Position numbers and translations under genes: made by a program. The notes beneath the pieces were generated by a model, which was not told the DNA's origin, did not search any database, and worked only from the letters and a program-made list of their open reading frames with translations. A DNA stretch of 64,000 nucleotides from Stropharia rugosoannulata (Eukaryota; Basidiomycota; Agaricomycetes; Agaricales; Strophariaceae): positions 2,604,001 to 2,668,000 of the forward strand of contig JANCIK010000010.1 in NCBI GenBank assembly GCA_028532985.1. The letters run 5' to 3'. Positions 36,497-47,362 of the stretch are shown here, piece after piece; the stretch's first letter is position 1; the number at the start of each line of letters is the position of its first letter.

Positions 36497-37919
36497 GGCT
36501 GCAGAGCTGCTAAAGCCGGGGATTACGGGGTTAAGAGGTTGGCCTCGCCTGTTATTTTGTCGATTACGCAGTGTACGCCACTGCAGGCGGTGAAGGGTGG
36601 GTGGGAGGAGGGCAAGGTGAGGATACGAATCGGACAACGCAGCACATGAAGTCGATCAGTAGTGGAGGCTTACATAAGGTTACCCTGTTCACCAAGTATG
36701 AAGCAACTAATAACAAATTGAACGTGATGTATTGATACTACAAACTGAAGGATAAAAACTCGCATACAAGCGGTGTTTGGTCCCATATTCTATGAAAAAG
36801 TATACAATATTGGAGCTATGTGAGCTTAGCACCCTTACTAATAAGTTTTAAAGTGCGTAAAGGCTGAATTATTTGACCCAAATTAAAGTGCAAGTATTAA
36901 GCAATCATCTTGAAGCAATTATTGAGCAATTATGTGTTTTCGAGTATTCCATACATTGCTCCATCCAACACCATTCATTGATGGTTAGAATGGGTTGAAT
37001 GGATGATCAATTTTACACAAAGTTCCTCAGTAACATTTCTCTCATAATATTGTTAGCCAACAGTCATTCAAGAATCAAGTGTACAGCGCCCTGGAAATGC
37101 ATTGAAGGGTCCCACTATATATCAATCTAAACAGCACTATTACACTTTCATTACCTCGAAATCACCACCTCTAAACCGTTTCAGTTTGCTATGACCCCTC
37201 CCATCTAAATATTGTACGGCCATACGGACGGAGGGTTTTGCGTGCCTTTTTTTTCAGTCTACAGCTTGTCCACAGTAGTTTCGCCTTCTGCATCTCCATA
37301 GATAACAGGAAACCAAATTATCTCAATCTGTGCACTGCAAACCTCATCGGCACTGGGGATATGTCTCGGCAACGGCTCTACTAAGTTAGGTTGTGGTTAT
37401 ACACACAGTAGTTAGTGTCATGGTGGCGTATGATAGGCCGTACTTCTATTTGTGTTGTCTGCTTTTACATAAAGCTCTCCGAGGGAAAGAAAAAGCCAAC
37501 CCGCCGCAGACCTTGCTGTATCGTTCTGTTTTAACTTTACAACCCCAAGCCTTCTCAGCCACGTTTGCAAGACGGAGAACTTAGAAGCACTTTCCTGTAA
37601 AATGAATTAGGCACCGGCGGCGATCACTGACAGGGATAATTTTAGCCAAGTACACGCGACCATCATGCAACAAGTGGTAACTTCTGGTAACTTGAAGAAG
37701 AAGCCAAAGGCTGTTTGTTGCCTAGACTTCCAGGTCTGTGGGTGGGACGCGCCCTGGGACACCCCGAAACTGAATGACTGGAGCATTACTTAATGCCACC
37801 ATACCGCATAAATAGTGTGCATGAGTCATGCGACCTCACAGGCTAATTCCCCTTTCATCCTTCACTACACTGCTTGAAAGCATCCCCCTTTGTGAATTTC
37901 AGCAGTCAATACTAGGAAT
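36497..37919. other. Long intergenic region between divergent genes
   Basis: 1.4 kb upstream of both the exchanger (-) and the peroxiredoxin (+), so both promoters lie here. Moderately AT-rich. No gene or repeat recognised. Confidence 0.45.
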
Positions 37920-38676
37920 ATGTCCTACCAGTCGCTCATCGGAAAGGAAGCTCCTGCGATTTCGTTGTCAAACTACGACGGCGAGACATTTACCTTCACT
38001 CCTGGGAAGTCAGGACTGCCCACAGTGCTGTTCTTCTACCCAGCTTCTGGTACACGCCGTCTAATCTATAAAGCTAGTAGAGCACAACTCACCATTAGCA
38101 CAGGGAGCTACGGGTGTACCAAGGAGGCTTGCCAGTTCAGAGATGCCATTGCAGAGAAAGACACGTTTAAACCTGGTAGCGTCCAGATCATTGGAATCAG
38201 CCCGGATCCTGTGAAAAAACAAAAGGAGTTCGTCGAGAAGCAGAAGCTGACTGTGAGTACATCACCTGCTAATTCGCCGAGTTCACATATATTGATTGAT
38301 TCTTTTTTTAAAGTATCCCGTCTTAAGCGATTCAAAGAAAGAGACATTTAAAGTATACGGGATCGGTAGAGGCATTCTCGGGCTTCTGCCTGTTGCCCGC
38401 GTTACTTTTGTCATTGACAAGGCCGGTGTTGTTCGGTGAGGAGCTACCGCCCATGATGGAGGTTCAGAAACACCATATATTAATACACTTCGCAACAGTG
38501 ACGCATTAGATGCAACCGTGAACTATGGTGCACATTCCAAGTTCGTCGAAAAGTGGCTGAGTCGTCTCGAAGACGAAGACAAAGCAAAAGCGACGCCAAC
38601 AACAGCACCCGACGTCGATGCTACGACCACTGCTGAGGCACCTGCCCCTACTGAGGCGCCTACCCCTGCTGTTTAA
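37920..38676 (+). CDS. Peroxiredoxin, BCP/PrxQ (Dot5) type
   Basis: Thiol peroxidase that reduces hydrogen and alkyl hydroperoxides, using thioredoxin. Four exons (37920-38049, 38104-38252, 38314-38435, 38499-38676) give 192 residues. The active site is FFYPASGSYGCTKEACQFRD. The peroxidatic and resolving cysteines are five residues apart (C-T-K-E-A-C), which is the BCP/PrxQ signature. Further conserved parts are IIGISPDPVKKQKEFVEK, YPVLSDSKKETFKVYG and RVTFVIDKAGVV. The C-terminal 35 residues are Ala/Pro/Thr-rich (TTAEAPAPTEAPTPAV) and not part of the fold. The yeast relative Dot5 is nuclear; no targeting signal is obvious here. Confidence 0.95.
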
Positions 38677-38896
38677 TCAGATATATGTTTTTGATACCCT
38701 TTGGTACCATTGTTACCGAACACTTTTAGTAAACCATTTCTGTATGTGTAATAAATAATGGTTTGAACGTACAAGAAACGCTTGATGAAGGTCATAATGT
38801 AATGAGGTCATAAATCTGATCCATGATAGTACACACAAAATCACAAAGTAATTAGGTCTGCATGCACCCATTAGTAACAGTTGAATAATTGCAGCA

Positions 38897-39513
38897 TCAG
38901 CATGCAAGACTCACAGTGGTTATAATCAAAACAAGCAGGGCTATTTCGACAGCTGCGACAACAACCGTGACCTGGACTACGCTCCATCCCGCCGTAACGA
39001 AAGGTCGGCCGAACACGCGCGTGCCTTCCTGACCTTTTGTTTTGATCGCATTGTCGAATGTATGCGCCTCTTTATCTCTATCGGCGAAGTCATGAATAGA
39101 GTGTCGTGAGCGGAAGAAAGCAATGAAGAAGAGGAGGGCGCCAAGGATAGCAAAGAGAAGACCAACTATGTACAGAAGAGGCAGGTTAGTTGTTATTCAA
39201 TGATAAAGGCTCAACCTAACGCAAAGGTAAGGTCCGGCCGATAAGTTGGCACGTACTTCGATGAAAAGCAGGTTGGAAAAGACGGAGAATTGTCAGAGCA
39301 TAACCCAATGCTCCGAGTGCAGTCCTGCTGTAAGCGCCGTGGAATGTGCGTTGGCGAGCTCGAAGCTCCACCAGTTCATTTACATCTGACGCTACGAATG
39401 AGCTTCTGCGATGACCTCTGCAAGAAGATGGTCTATACGTTAAGAATCTAAATGACGAAAACTATGCTTACATACCGGTATGTCCGTCGTCGAGGAGTGT
39501 GGTTTGTGGTCAT
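38897..39513 (-). CDS. DUF202 family small membrane protein
   Basis: Three exons (39513-39476, 39417-39257, 39165-38897) join to 155 residues. The short basic head MTTNHTPRRRTYRGHRRSS precedes ELVELRARQRTFHGAYSRTA, the DUF202 signature. Three membrane segments follow: ALGALGYALTILR, GLLFAILGALLFFIAFF and VVQVTVVVAAVEIALLVLII. The loop FGRPFVTAGWSVVQ lies before the last helix. DUF202 also occurs as the membrane part of vacuolar transporter chaperone proteins, but this stand-alone form has no known role. The start codon is in a different frame from the long open frame that overlaps OXA1 exon 1; only this ATG gives phase agreement at the first intron. The gene is divergent from OXA1. Confidence 0.85.
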
Positions 39514-39800
39514 TAAGTGTGAGAGATGACGGCAGAGATGGTCGTCCTACAGCGATGACCTGCAAGTCCTTGCAAGTCTGTAGACAGGGGCAATACTGCG
39601 GCCCGGAATCAACCGTAAATAACGTGGGGGAAAAAATACAATCCCGACCGCAACGTCGTTCAACGTCCGACTTTTGGCCCTCGTCATCATCGATGGCGTT
39701 CACAAGCAAACTCGGCTTTGGGGTTAGGCATGGTGCAATGCTGAGGTACGTCTCATCACGGTCTTTAGACTGTGGAAGCTTATAACTTTGTAGCTCGTCA
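39514..39800. promoter_or_regulatory. Divergent promoter region, DUF202 gene and OXA1
   Basis: 287 bp separate the two start codons (39513 minus, 39801 plus), so the two genes must share this space for transcription start. No TATA box at a standard distance is evident. Confidence 0.5.
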
Positions 39801-41012
39801 ATGAGGCTTCGCGGGTCGAATGCGCGTTTGTTTTCGTCAATATTACAGGTGCGGGCGGTTTGGATCAATTTTGAATCGACATCATTGCTAAAACGACTGT
39901 TAGAACTCTCCTGTATCTCTACACCGCTCACCTCGCGCGGTTTTCCAGCCCCGTCACCTCTCGACTACTCCATCTACACCTGTAGACCCCGCCGACTTGG
40001 CTCAAGAACCTATCAGCGCAGCAGCAGCAGTTCCCGATGCGACTTCAACGATTTCGAGTGGTATTGACGCCGTATCCGCTGTTGCCAACCAGATCCCACC
40101 ACTCCACTACGGCGACCTTTCAGCTCTGGGTCTCGTCGGCTGGAATCCTGCAGGGCTCGTCCGCTGGTCGTTCGAGGTCATCAACGTGTCCATGGACATG
40201 CCCTGGTTCTGGACAATCGTGGCCGGCACCGTTTTCTGGCGTCTAGTTTGTGTGCCGTTCACCGTCGTGTCCATGCGCGAGAACGCCCGTATGCTGCCAC
40301 ACACTCAACAATTGACTGACATGCGCGAGGCGCTCGCGAAAGCCGCCAGCACCAAGAACACGCTCGAGATCATGAAGGTACAGACCGCAATGAAGGCGTA
40401 CCAGAAGAAGCACGGCCTGAGCCCGCTCAAAAGCGCGTACGGCCTCGTCCAACTACCCGTCACCCTCGGCCTTTTCTTCGGCGTGCAAAAGATGGCGTCT
40501 CTGCCTGTTGAGCAGCTCAAGCAGAGTGGCTTAGCTGCCATTCCTGACTTAACCGTCCCCGACCCAACATGGATCATGCCCGCCGCACTTATGGCCGTCG
40601 TGAACACCCAAATTTCGGTACGTGTGACGCCATTCAATAGATTGGGTCTGACCTCTTCCAGATTGGTGTCAAAGACATGGATCTCTCAGCCCGCCCCGGA
40701 ATGGGCCATCTCATGAACGGTCTACGTGTTCTCTCGTTTGCAGGATTCTACATGATGACCGACTTCAGTGCGGGTCTCATGGCTTCGTTGCTGACCACCT
40801 CCGCCTTCACGCTCCTTCAGACATGGGCCTTGCAGCGCACTGCAGTTCGGAAGATGCTGGACATTCCTATTATCCCGAAGGAGAAGCAAGGCAAGCTGCC
40901 ACCGTTCAGGGACAGCATCAAAGCTGCCGTGGACTATGTTAAAGGCGGAGGAAGCCCTTCATTGTCAGCACAGCAACGCCCTAACCCGTTCCAGCGTCCC
41001 AGGAGGCCCTAA
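39801..41012 (+). CDS. OXA1: Mitochondrial inner-membrane insertase OXA1
   Basis: Inserts mitochondrially made and some imported proteins into the inner membrane (YidC/Oxa1/Alb3 family). Three exons (39801-39848, 39904-40617, 40662-41012) join to 370 residues. The N-terminus is a typical basic presequence (MRLRGSNARLFSSILQ, then HRSPRAVFQPRHLSTT). The core starts with SVAN-type helix IPPLHYGDLSALGLVGWNP. It continues with MPWFWTIVAGTVFWRLVCVP, then the charged hairpin with LPHTQQLTDMREALAKAAS and AYQKKHGLSPLKSAYGLVQ. The later helices include LGLFFGVQKMASLP, ADLTVPDPTWIMPAA-like DLTVPDPTWIMPAAL and GFYMMTDFSAGLMASLLTT. A matrix tail follows. The first exon is short and easily missed, because the next open frame begins without ATG. 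Confidence 0.93.
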
Positions 41013-41222
41013 GCTGCGAGTGCAATGAGAAAGCAGATAATTTAAAAGTATTAATAATGTTATTTAGACTATATTTACATACCACCCCTCATGGCAACTC
41101 TTTAAGTACACTGTGCATTACCCACCGCAGTGCCACCGACGGATACGTCCTAGGATGTAGGAGCTTCAAATACTTTTTCAAAATAAACCCTACACTAATT
41201 AATAACAGTTCGAGTCTGCTTA

Positions 41223-43205
41223 TCAGAAATGCAAAACCGATACAAGAGCAGCACAAATTGAGCCTAGGCCTATTATACGCCACGATGACCGACTGTACAG
41301 CCGCAAGCTATCGGAGCCATTTCCGAGGCATGTCCCCTGCGCAGGCTGAGTGATCGACGCAGTTCGCGCAGGCACTGAGATAGTTCCGTCTGGTATGGGC
41401 GTATTGACATCGTTGTAAACAAAAACCGGAGAGAGGAGGGCAGGGCTAACAGGGTCGAAGTACTGTTCGTAACAGTGACCTTGCACGGGATTGTTGCCAG
41501 GAAGTGTTTCTAATATTCCAAGCACTGAATGGCATTAGGTTTGTGAGTCCGGCTTCACAGAGGTCATGTTACATAGAACGCACCTTGCTCATCTATTGTA
41601 TCCGTGATATAGCACATTGCACTTTGGTTGAAATCGAAGAGTCCTTGTGCTGCGCAGCAGGACGGGTCCCCAAATGGATTGCAGTTACAACCATTAAGTG
41701 CCCTCTGAAGAACACCAGCGTCCCAACCGTTTACAAAGTCTGGGCGTGTATTAGTACCGCTTTTTTCGGGTCCTGATTTGCTCACCAGCATGATACGAGT
41801 AGCCGATTGGGTCTCCATTAGAGAAGCTATAAAAGAATATCAATATACCTATGCGGTTTAAAGTAAGAGAAATGGGTCAGTACTTACACAAAAGGTTGGT
41901 CGGGTACTGCTGCATGCGAGCGGAAATTATCAAATATCTGAGTCACCCAATAGACCTGGACCGAGAACAAGTCAATCCAGATTCGAAGGGACCGCTGTGT
42001 CGTTCACCTCCATAAATATGCGGGGTAGAGTCACAGGGAACCGCGGATTAATGCACGTTCCGTTATCGGGTCCTGTCGACAGAAAGCTAACGTGCGATTG
42101 ATGGTCAGGAGAGTCGGTGTTCTACGTGAAAATTAATCGGCAATCGTACTATCTAGAAGCAGAGAAACGAATATACCACTCCATCCCAGCAACTCGGAAA
42201 ATTCTGGGAATTCAAAGTTACGAGACTACAGAAATGAATCATGATACGATGGCTTACAATCTGAGAGCGTATCCCAGCCGGGCAGCTCATCCGAGGTAGT
42301 TCGTTGAAGCGGGGTGAGTTCCCGTTGAAATTTAGGCAGAGGTATGTAATAGCTTGCTGAGCAAAACTTGACGGATCGAATGTGCGGAGTGTAGGATCAC
42401 CTGGAGCAAACATTAGACTTCTTTCAGGATGGATTCGTGTACAAACCAGATAGCATCCGAAACTAGAGCCACTGGTTAGAAGAGGGACATTCGTTAGCAA
42501 GGAGGATGAAAGTACATTGTCAGGAAATGCAGTTGTGTTCCCCGGGGCATCGCTGAAGAGGTAATCTTGCGAATATATTCAATGTATGAGTCAATGGAGA
42601 CTTAATATTAAATCCTACAGCTTTGTAATTGCATATTAGGACACGTATAGTGCACCGAGGGCCACTTACATAACAGGGTTCCCTTCAACGCTCGTAAATG
42701 TTCCGTTGGCCCAACTAAAAAGTAGTATGTAAGTATGGCGGTGAAGTTCTGGAAAATCCATACTGGAAATAAAGTTGCTAAGATTGAGTGATTAGCTGCC
42801 TGGTAAAAACGTATTAGGCTACGTCTAACATACAGGGTACCAATAGTTGCTTTTATCTTGAGGGATCGGTATTGAAGTACATTGGCTCGCCCTTAGGGTG
42901 TCCGTAGACACATCAAGTCCAAAATTACTTCCTCCTACAACTGCAATAAAGCTTTATGTATCCAACTAATACATATGTCATGTACGCACACTTACCTCCG
43001 TGGACATGGGTCGAAACTGTTCCCGGGTTAACGATAGGATCAATTCTCTGCGTGGTCAACACATTGTCTATTATGTGTTAAGCTTCGGCGTTATCTCAAA
43101 CGCAAGAGAGTAAGGCCACACACTCGATGCCATTAACCAGTACGCGAAGGGGTGTTTTACTAGAGTGAGGAGGATGAGTCTAAGAAATACGCGTATCCGA
43201 GTCAT
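41223..43205 (-). CDS. Secreted DUF1996 protein
   Basis: Multi-exon gene on the minus strand. The start at 43205 gives a signal peptide (MTRIRVFLRLILLTLVKHPF then AYWLMAS). The DUF1996 body shows its usual order: RIDPIVNPGTVSTHVHG, GGSNFGLDVST, CTSIPIPQDKSNYWYP, NGTFTSVEGNPVM, YLFSDAPGNTTAFPDN, GDPTLRTFDP, NFPSCWDGVNTDSPDHQSHV, PRFPVTLPRIFMEV, GYSYHADFVNGWD and LQRALNGCNCNPFGDPSCC. His and Cys residues of the family are kept. The C-terminus has a Ser/Thr/Pro linker and ends in a hydrophobic segment (IIGLGSICAALVSVLHF) that could be a GPI or membrane anchor. Function of DUF1996 is not established; it is common in secretomes of wood- and litter-decay fungi. Several exon borders are approximate. 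Confidence 0.88.
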
Positions 43206-43924
43206 TAGGCGAATGAAAGTGATATCTTGCGAGGCCAAGAGTACGAGTTAAAGATGGATTCGAAATGGCTGTAATCCAGTTGAGGGAGCAAGATCTTGTA
43301 CTATGAAGGTCTTGGAACGTGGATAAAGCATGTAAGCGATGATAGCCTTGAGCAAGTAGCGTGGCTACAGTTGGAACTTGATAAAGCAGCAAAGTTTACT
43401 CATCAAGTGCAGTTCACCTTGTACCCGCTGTTGGGTCATATAATCTCCAAAGCTGTACTACTTGAAGCTTGGTGCCCTTTTTTTGCCCTGCTTATACTAG
43501 GCTAAGCTCACTAGCAGCTATAGCCTATAAAAGTTATAGCTGAACATTCGAGAGTGGTTGTGAAATGACTCTTGTGATGACCAGAGGCACATATATAGCT
43601 TTAATGAAGCGACGTCAAAGACACATGTATACATAGTAAAACCAGAAATCGTCGAGTAGATTTGGAAGAAATATGTTAAAAAGAATGCAAGCCAAATGCA
43701 AGCGGAAGAGTCAGCATTTGATGTCTATGATTACATACGTAATATTAATGACGTGCCAACCGTTATGTAAGTCATTGATGACGTCGGCCTGCAATATCCC
43801 GTGACCTCCCACCGAGCTCATGATGTTGGGATTCTTGAAATCTGAATAAAGAACAATTCTTGTTTTCTCCACGAGTCTCCCAAAACATGGTCTAGCGGTC
43901 AAACCTATAATCCTATACCTTACC
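43206..43924. other. Intergenic region between divergent genes
   Basis: 719 bp between the starts of the DUF1996 gene (-) and the DHHC gene (+). It holds both promoters. No other feature recognised. Confidence 0.5.
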
Positions 43925-45931
43925 ATGGCTCAAACCGAACCATCTCCACTGATGAAAAAGCAAGAGAGGACATGTTGTGGAGTTATTCACGAGGCAAGGG
44001 AGGTCGCGCGGGAGAAGCGGTATAACAGGACAACTCCACAGCCATGGATCGCACGAAAGATGGTCGTCGGCATCGCCGTTGGTATTATGGGGTATTCTGC
44101 TTATGTTTACATTCAACGACTATGCATTGCCATGATTCGCGGGGAGAGACGTGCTCAGGGAGGACGAAGTACTGGCAGTAAGTGCTAAGAATCGTGTGGG
44201 ATTTATGCCGGGTGGCACAACTAATTGTTGGTAGTCGTCCTATTGGTCATATTTTGTGTTCTCTACCTATGGATGATCTGGGCATACATCAGGGTAAATA
44301 TCTCTTTATTATATTGAAAGACCGATCCAGTGTTGATGTACCATAAGGTCGTTTTGACTCCGCCAGGTTACGCCAAAGACGTGAGCCCCTTAATGATATC
44401 AGCTCCCACTTACTGAAATATGGGTTAGTATATAAAACAATCGGAACGCCCTCTATTGCTCGCGGTAGCCCCTATGCGCGAATCATTCCAGTCTTCACAC
44501 ATCCCGGATACAGATATGGAGACAGGCAATCGTAATTCGCAACAATCACAAGGCCCTTCGCTCACAAAAACTATGTCACGCAGCCAAGTGTCCCATCGAA
44601 ATGAACCTACTGGACTTGCAGGCCCATCGTACGAGGATCTGCTTCGGCGGGACGAGTCGCGCCGGAGCGAAATGCAAGACCGGAGCGCAGGCACGTTCAA
44701 TGCAATAACTGTACCGAAACCCGCCTTCATCCCCCCCGTAGCTGCGGTATCCTCTCATTTGGGATCCCCCGCCCTGAACAAATCGTTACCTAATGGAAAC
44801 TCGTCAAACAAGGCAAATCCAAAATCATATCCTAAACAAGATAAAGCACGGATGCGAGAACAAAAACTGGCAGCGTTGAACATCACACGACGACCACCGA
44901 CTACGCCGGTGCTAGATCCAGTGCACAGGTATTGCGCAACCGACCAGATTGTGAAGCCCTACCGAACCCATCACTGTCGTGCGTGTGGAACAGTGAGTCT
45001 TCATAACTTATCCCTCTTCCTTAATAAGGCGTATCTGACCAATCTCTTTAGTGCGTATTGAAATATGATCACCATTGCCCTTGTTCGTATTATGCCGTAC
45101 ACGTATCTCACGATTTTAATTGTCACTTCTACAGGGATTGGGCAATGTGTGGGTGCTAGGAACCACAAGGTGCTGTTTGAACATACAATACCCGAAGAGC
45201 GCATCTTGACTATTTCCTCAGTTCTTTATCAATTTTAACCAAGCAGCCGTTGGATTTACTGCTTACGTGTTGGCTACCTTATTGACATATACCATTAAAG
45301 CGGGAGACTCGCCAACCCTTGGTATTGACGTACAGGAAGTTGTCGTTATCGCACTGTGAGTAACTTTATAGATTTGTTTATTCTTCTATTGAATCTTTCT
45401 TGTAGAGCAGGAGTTTTCCTTCTATTCACATTTCTACTTCTTGCATCGCACATCATGCTTATTCTGCGTGGACAAACGACTGTGGAGAGCATGCAAACTC
45501 ACAACATGAGAGAACGCGAATCCAGGTTGTTAGCGAAAGGCTTTAGCTGGTGGCAGTTTGGGTGCGACAACTCGACTTGTCTGCGACCTGGTACTGACCT
45601 ATACTATATAGTGCTAAGAAACGCCTGACAAAAGAGTGGGACAAGGAATGGGGCACCCTCAATCGCGAGGGCAACATCTGGTGGCTAGGGGATTCACATG
45701 AAGAGTGGGTAAGCGTAATGGGCAGGTGGTGGTTAGGGTGGTTCCGTGAGTTATTATTTTGTTGAGATATTCACTCCCGTCTGCACGTCCTTGAAACTTA
45801 GCTGATTATTATTCATCTTAGTGCCTGTCGGACGCTGTGAAAATGACGGCCTCACGTACCCAGTGAATCCCCGCTTCGACGCCAACGGTCGCTGGCGACG
45901 CCGCGCCGAGTGGCCTGAAGGGCTGCCATGA
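43925..45931 (+). CDS. DHHC-type protein S-palmitoyltransferase
   Basis: Multi-pass membrane enzyme that attaches palmitate to cysteines of client proteins. Starts MAQTEPSPLMKKQERTCC at 43925. The first membrane helices lie at WIARKMVVGIAVGIMGYSAY and VVLLVIFCVLYLWMIWAYIR, followed by VVLTPPGYAKD. A long Ser/Pro-rich cytosolic loop (about 44430-44930) precedes the Cys-rich domain: YCATDQIVKPYRTHHCRACG, CVLKYDHHCPW and IGQCVGARNHKFF. The catalytic DHHC is intact. Two more helices follow (NQAAVGFTAYVLATLLTYTI and ALAGVFLLFTFLLLASHIML). The family's TTxE motif reads GQTTVESM, and the tail holds NPRFDANGRWRRRAEWPEG before TGA at 45931. The intron inside CP|W uses GTTCGT. The large loop before the CRD resembles the fungal Pfa3/Pfa4-type enzymes, but I do not assign an orthologue. 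Confidence 0.92.
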
Positions 45932-47362
45932 TTTCTTCTCTCCTGGACTCTCCCATTTCTTCATCGTCGTATTGTACTCCTCATCTGTTCCTCCATATCT
46001 GACCTACCCGAGTTTGGTACTAGCAAGTGCACTTTACCCTGGTCTCGTAATCTGTTGTATCCCTTGTACAGTGTACACCCGCTCGCGACCTGGTCGCACA
46101 TTCCCATCGCATCTTCATCCTTAACATCATAGACTTTTTTACGACCTCCCTACGTTTTCGTTATCTCGCTACCGGATTTAACTCCTCGCTATCTATGAAC
46201 TATCTGCATGCTCTCTGTACCAATACCTTTCCCTTTCATCTTAATCGTACCTTAGAGGATATGTGGAATGATATTACACTTTCTTGCTTGCATTCAGCGG
46301 TTGGTTAGTGGACTGTCTGAATTTCATTTCCGAGTATGATAGGGGGCAGTTATTTTTTAATAACGAGGCCGCATAGATTGACTGAAGCATAAAATTATGG
46401 ATGGTACAACATAGCCATGCTCCAGTAATTCATACATTTTTTACGGACTACAAAGATTGATATTGAGTACAGTCGTAGTCAAGTAGTTAGTACTAAGAAC
46501 ACAATCGTGGCTAGTCACCGTTCACCATCATGCAACGGGGATCTTCCGAGATGTAACTTTGTGTAACACCCGTGCGTTTGACTCGTCGTTACTTGCTCAT
46601 CACACCACCAATACTAGTCCGCCAACTGAGTGTGGGATGTACTACGTGCCCTATCTTACTATTCAAGCTTTGAATAGCAAGTACATTATAAATATCATTA
46701 CTGCAACGTGATTGCTGGGCATCGGGCACCGGCGGCATTGTAAAATGCTCAACGAAGGTTGAACAAAGGTCTACCGTCCAACCAAGATCCGACCCCGAAA
46801 CCTACATTCAACATAAACGATCCCCGACTTCGATGAACATTCAAGAAGCTCTTTGTTCAACATACATGATAAATGTGTGCTTTCACCATCTGGAACTAAG
46901 GGACTATCTGACGGCAGTCGGAACGTACCCCGCTTCGAATTGTCCTGGGGGAAACTGGAACATCGGCTCTTGGTTTGGCTGGTCTTGATGGATGGACGCA
47001 GTGGTATCCCATAGCGCGCTATCTGATGATCATATGGCCGAGCATGACTCCCCCCACTCCCGAGACAGCCAATCTTCGGTGGCAACTCCTTGAATGTATC
47101 AGGTAGCATAAACAATGGCACCTCATCAACACTGTGGGGTCGATGCCAGCGCCTCCTGTCTCTACAGCTGTGGTACACATATGCTGCTTTGATCTTTTCT
47201 GGGCGCTCTGGATTGCACTGAAGCGCTACCAGACAATGTGGGGTTTAATCTAATGGCAAGAGGAATACTTGTGCAGGTTTCGTATTCATTTGAACAAGGC
47301 GATATACGAGGTATATACCAGCGAACATGTCTCTTCGCGGGCGCTATTGCTTTGCTACAACC
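45932..47362. other. Intergenic region
   Basis: 1.43 kb between the DHHC gene and PX-GH18 copy B. A C/T-rich zone up to about 46260 is probably 3' UTR. A 135-codon minus-strand frame (46771-47178) starts without ATG and resembles nothing known to me, so I do not call it. Confidence 0.45.

Noticed and set aside
39440..39931. 163-codon minus-strand frame as first exon of the DUF202 gene
   Set aside because: It begins without ATG, overlaps OXA1 exon 1 and is in the wrong phase for the next exon. The ATG at 39513 in another frame fits the splice junction exactly.
46771..47178. 135-codon minus-strand frame
   Set aside because: No ATG at its start, no family likeness and no convincing splice partner.
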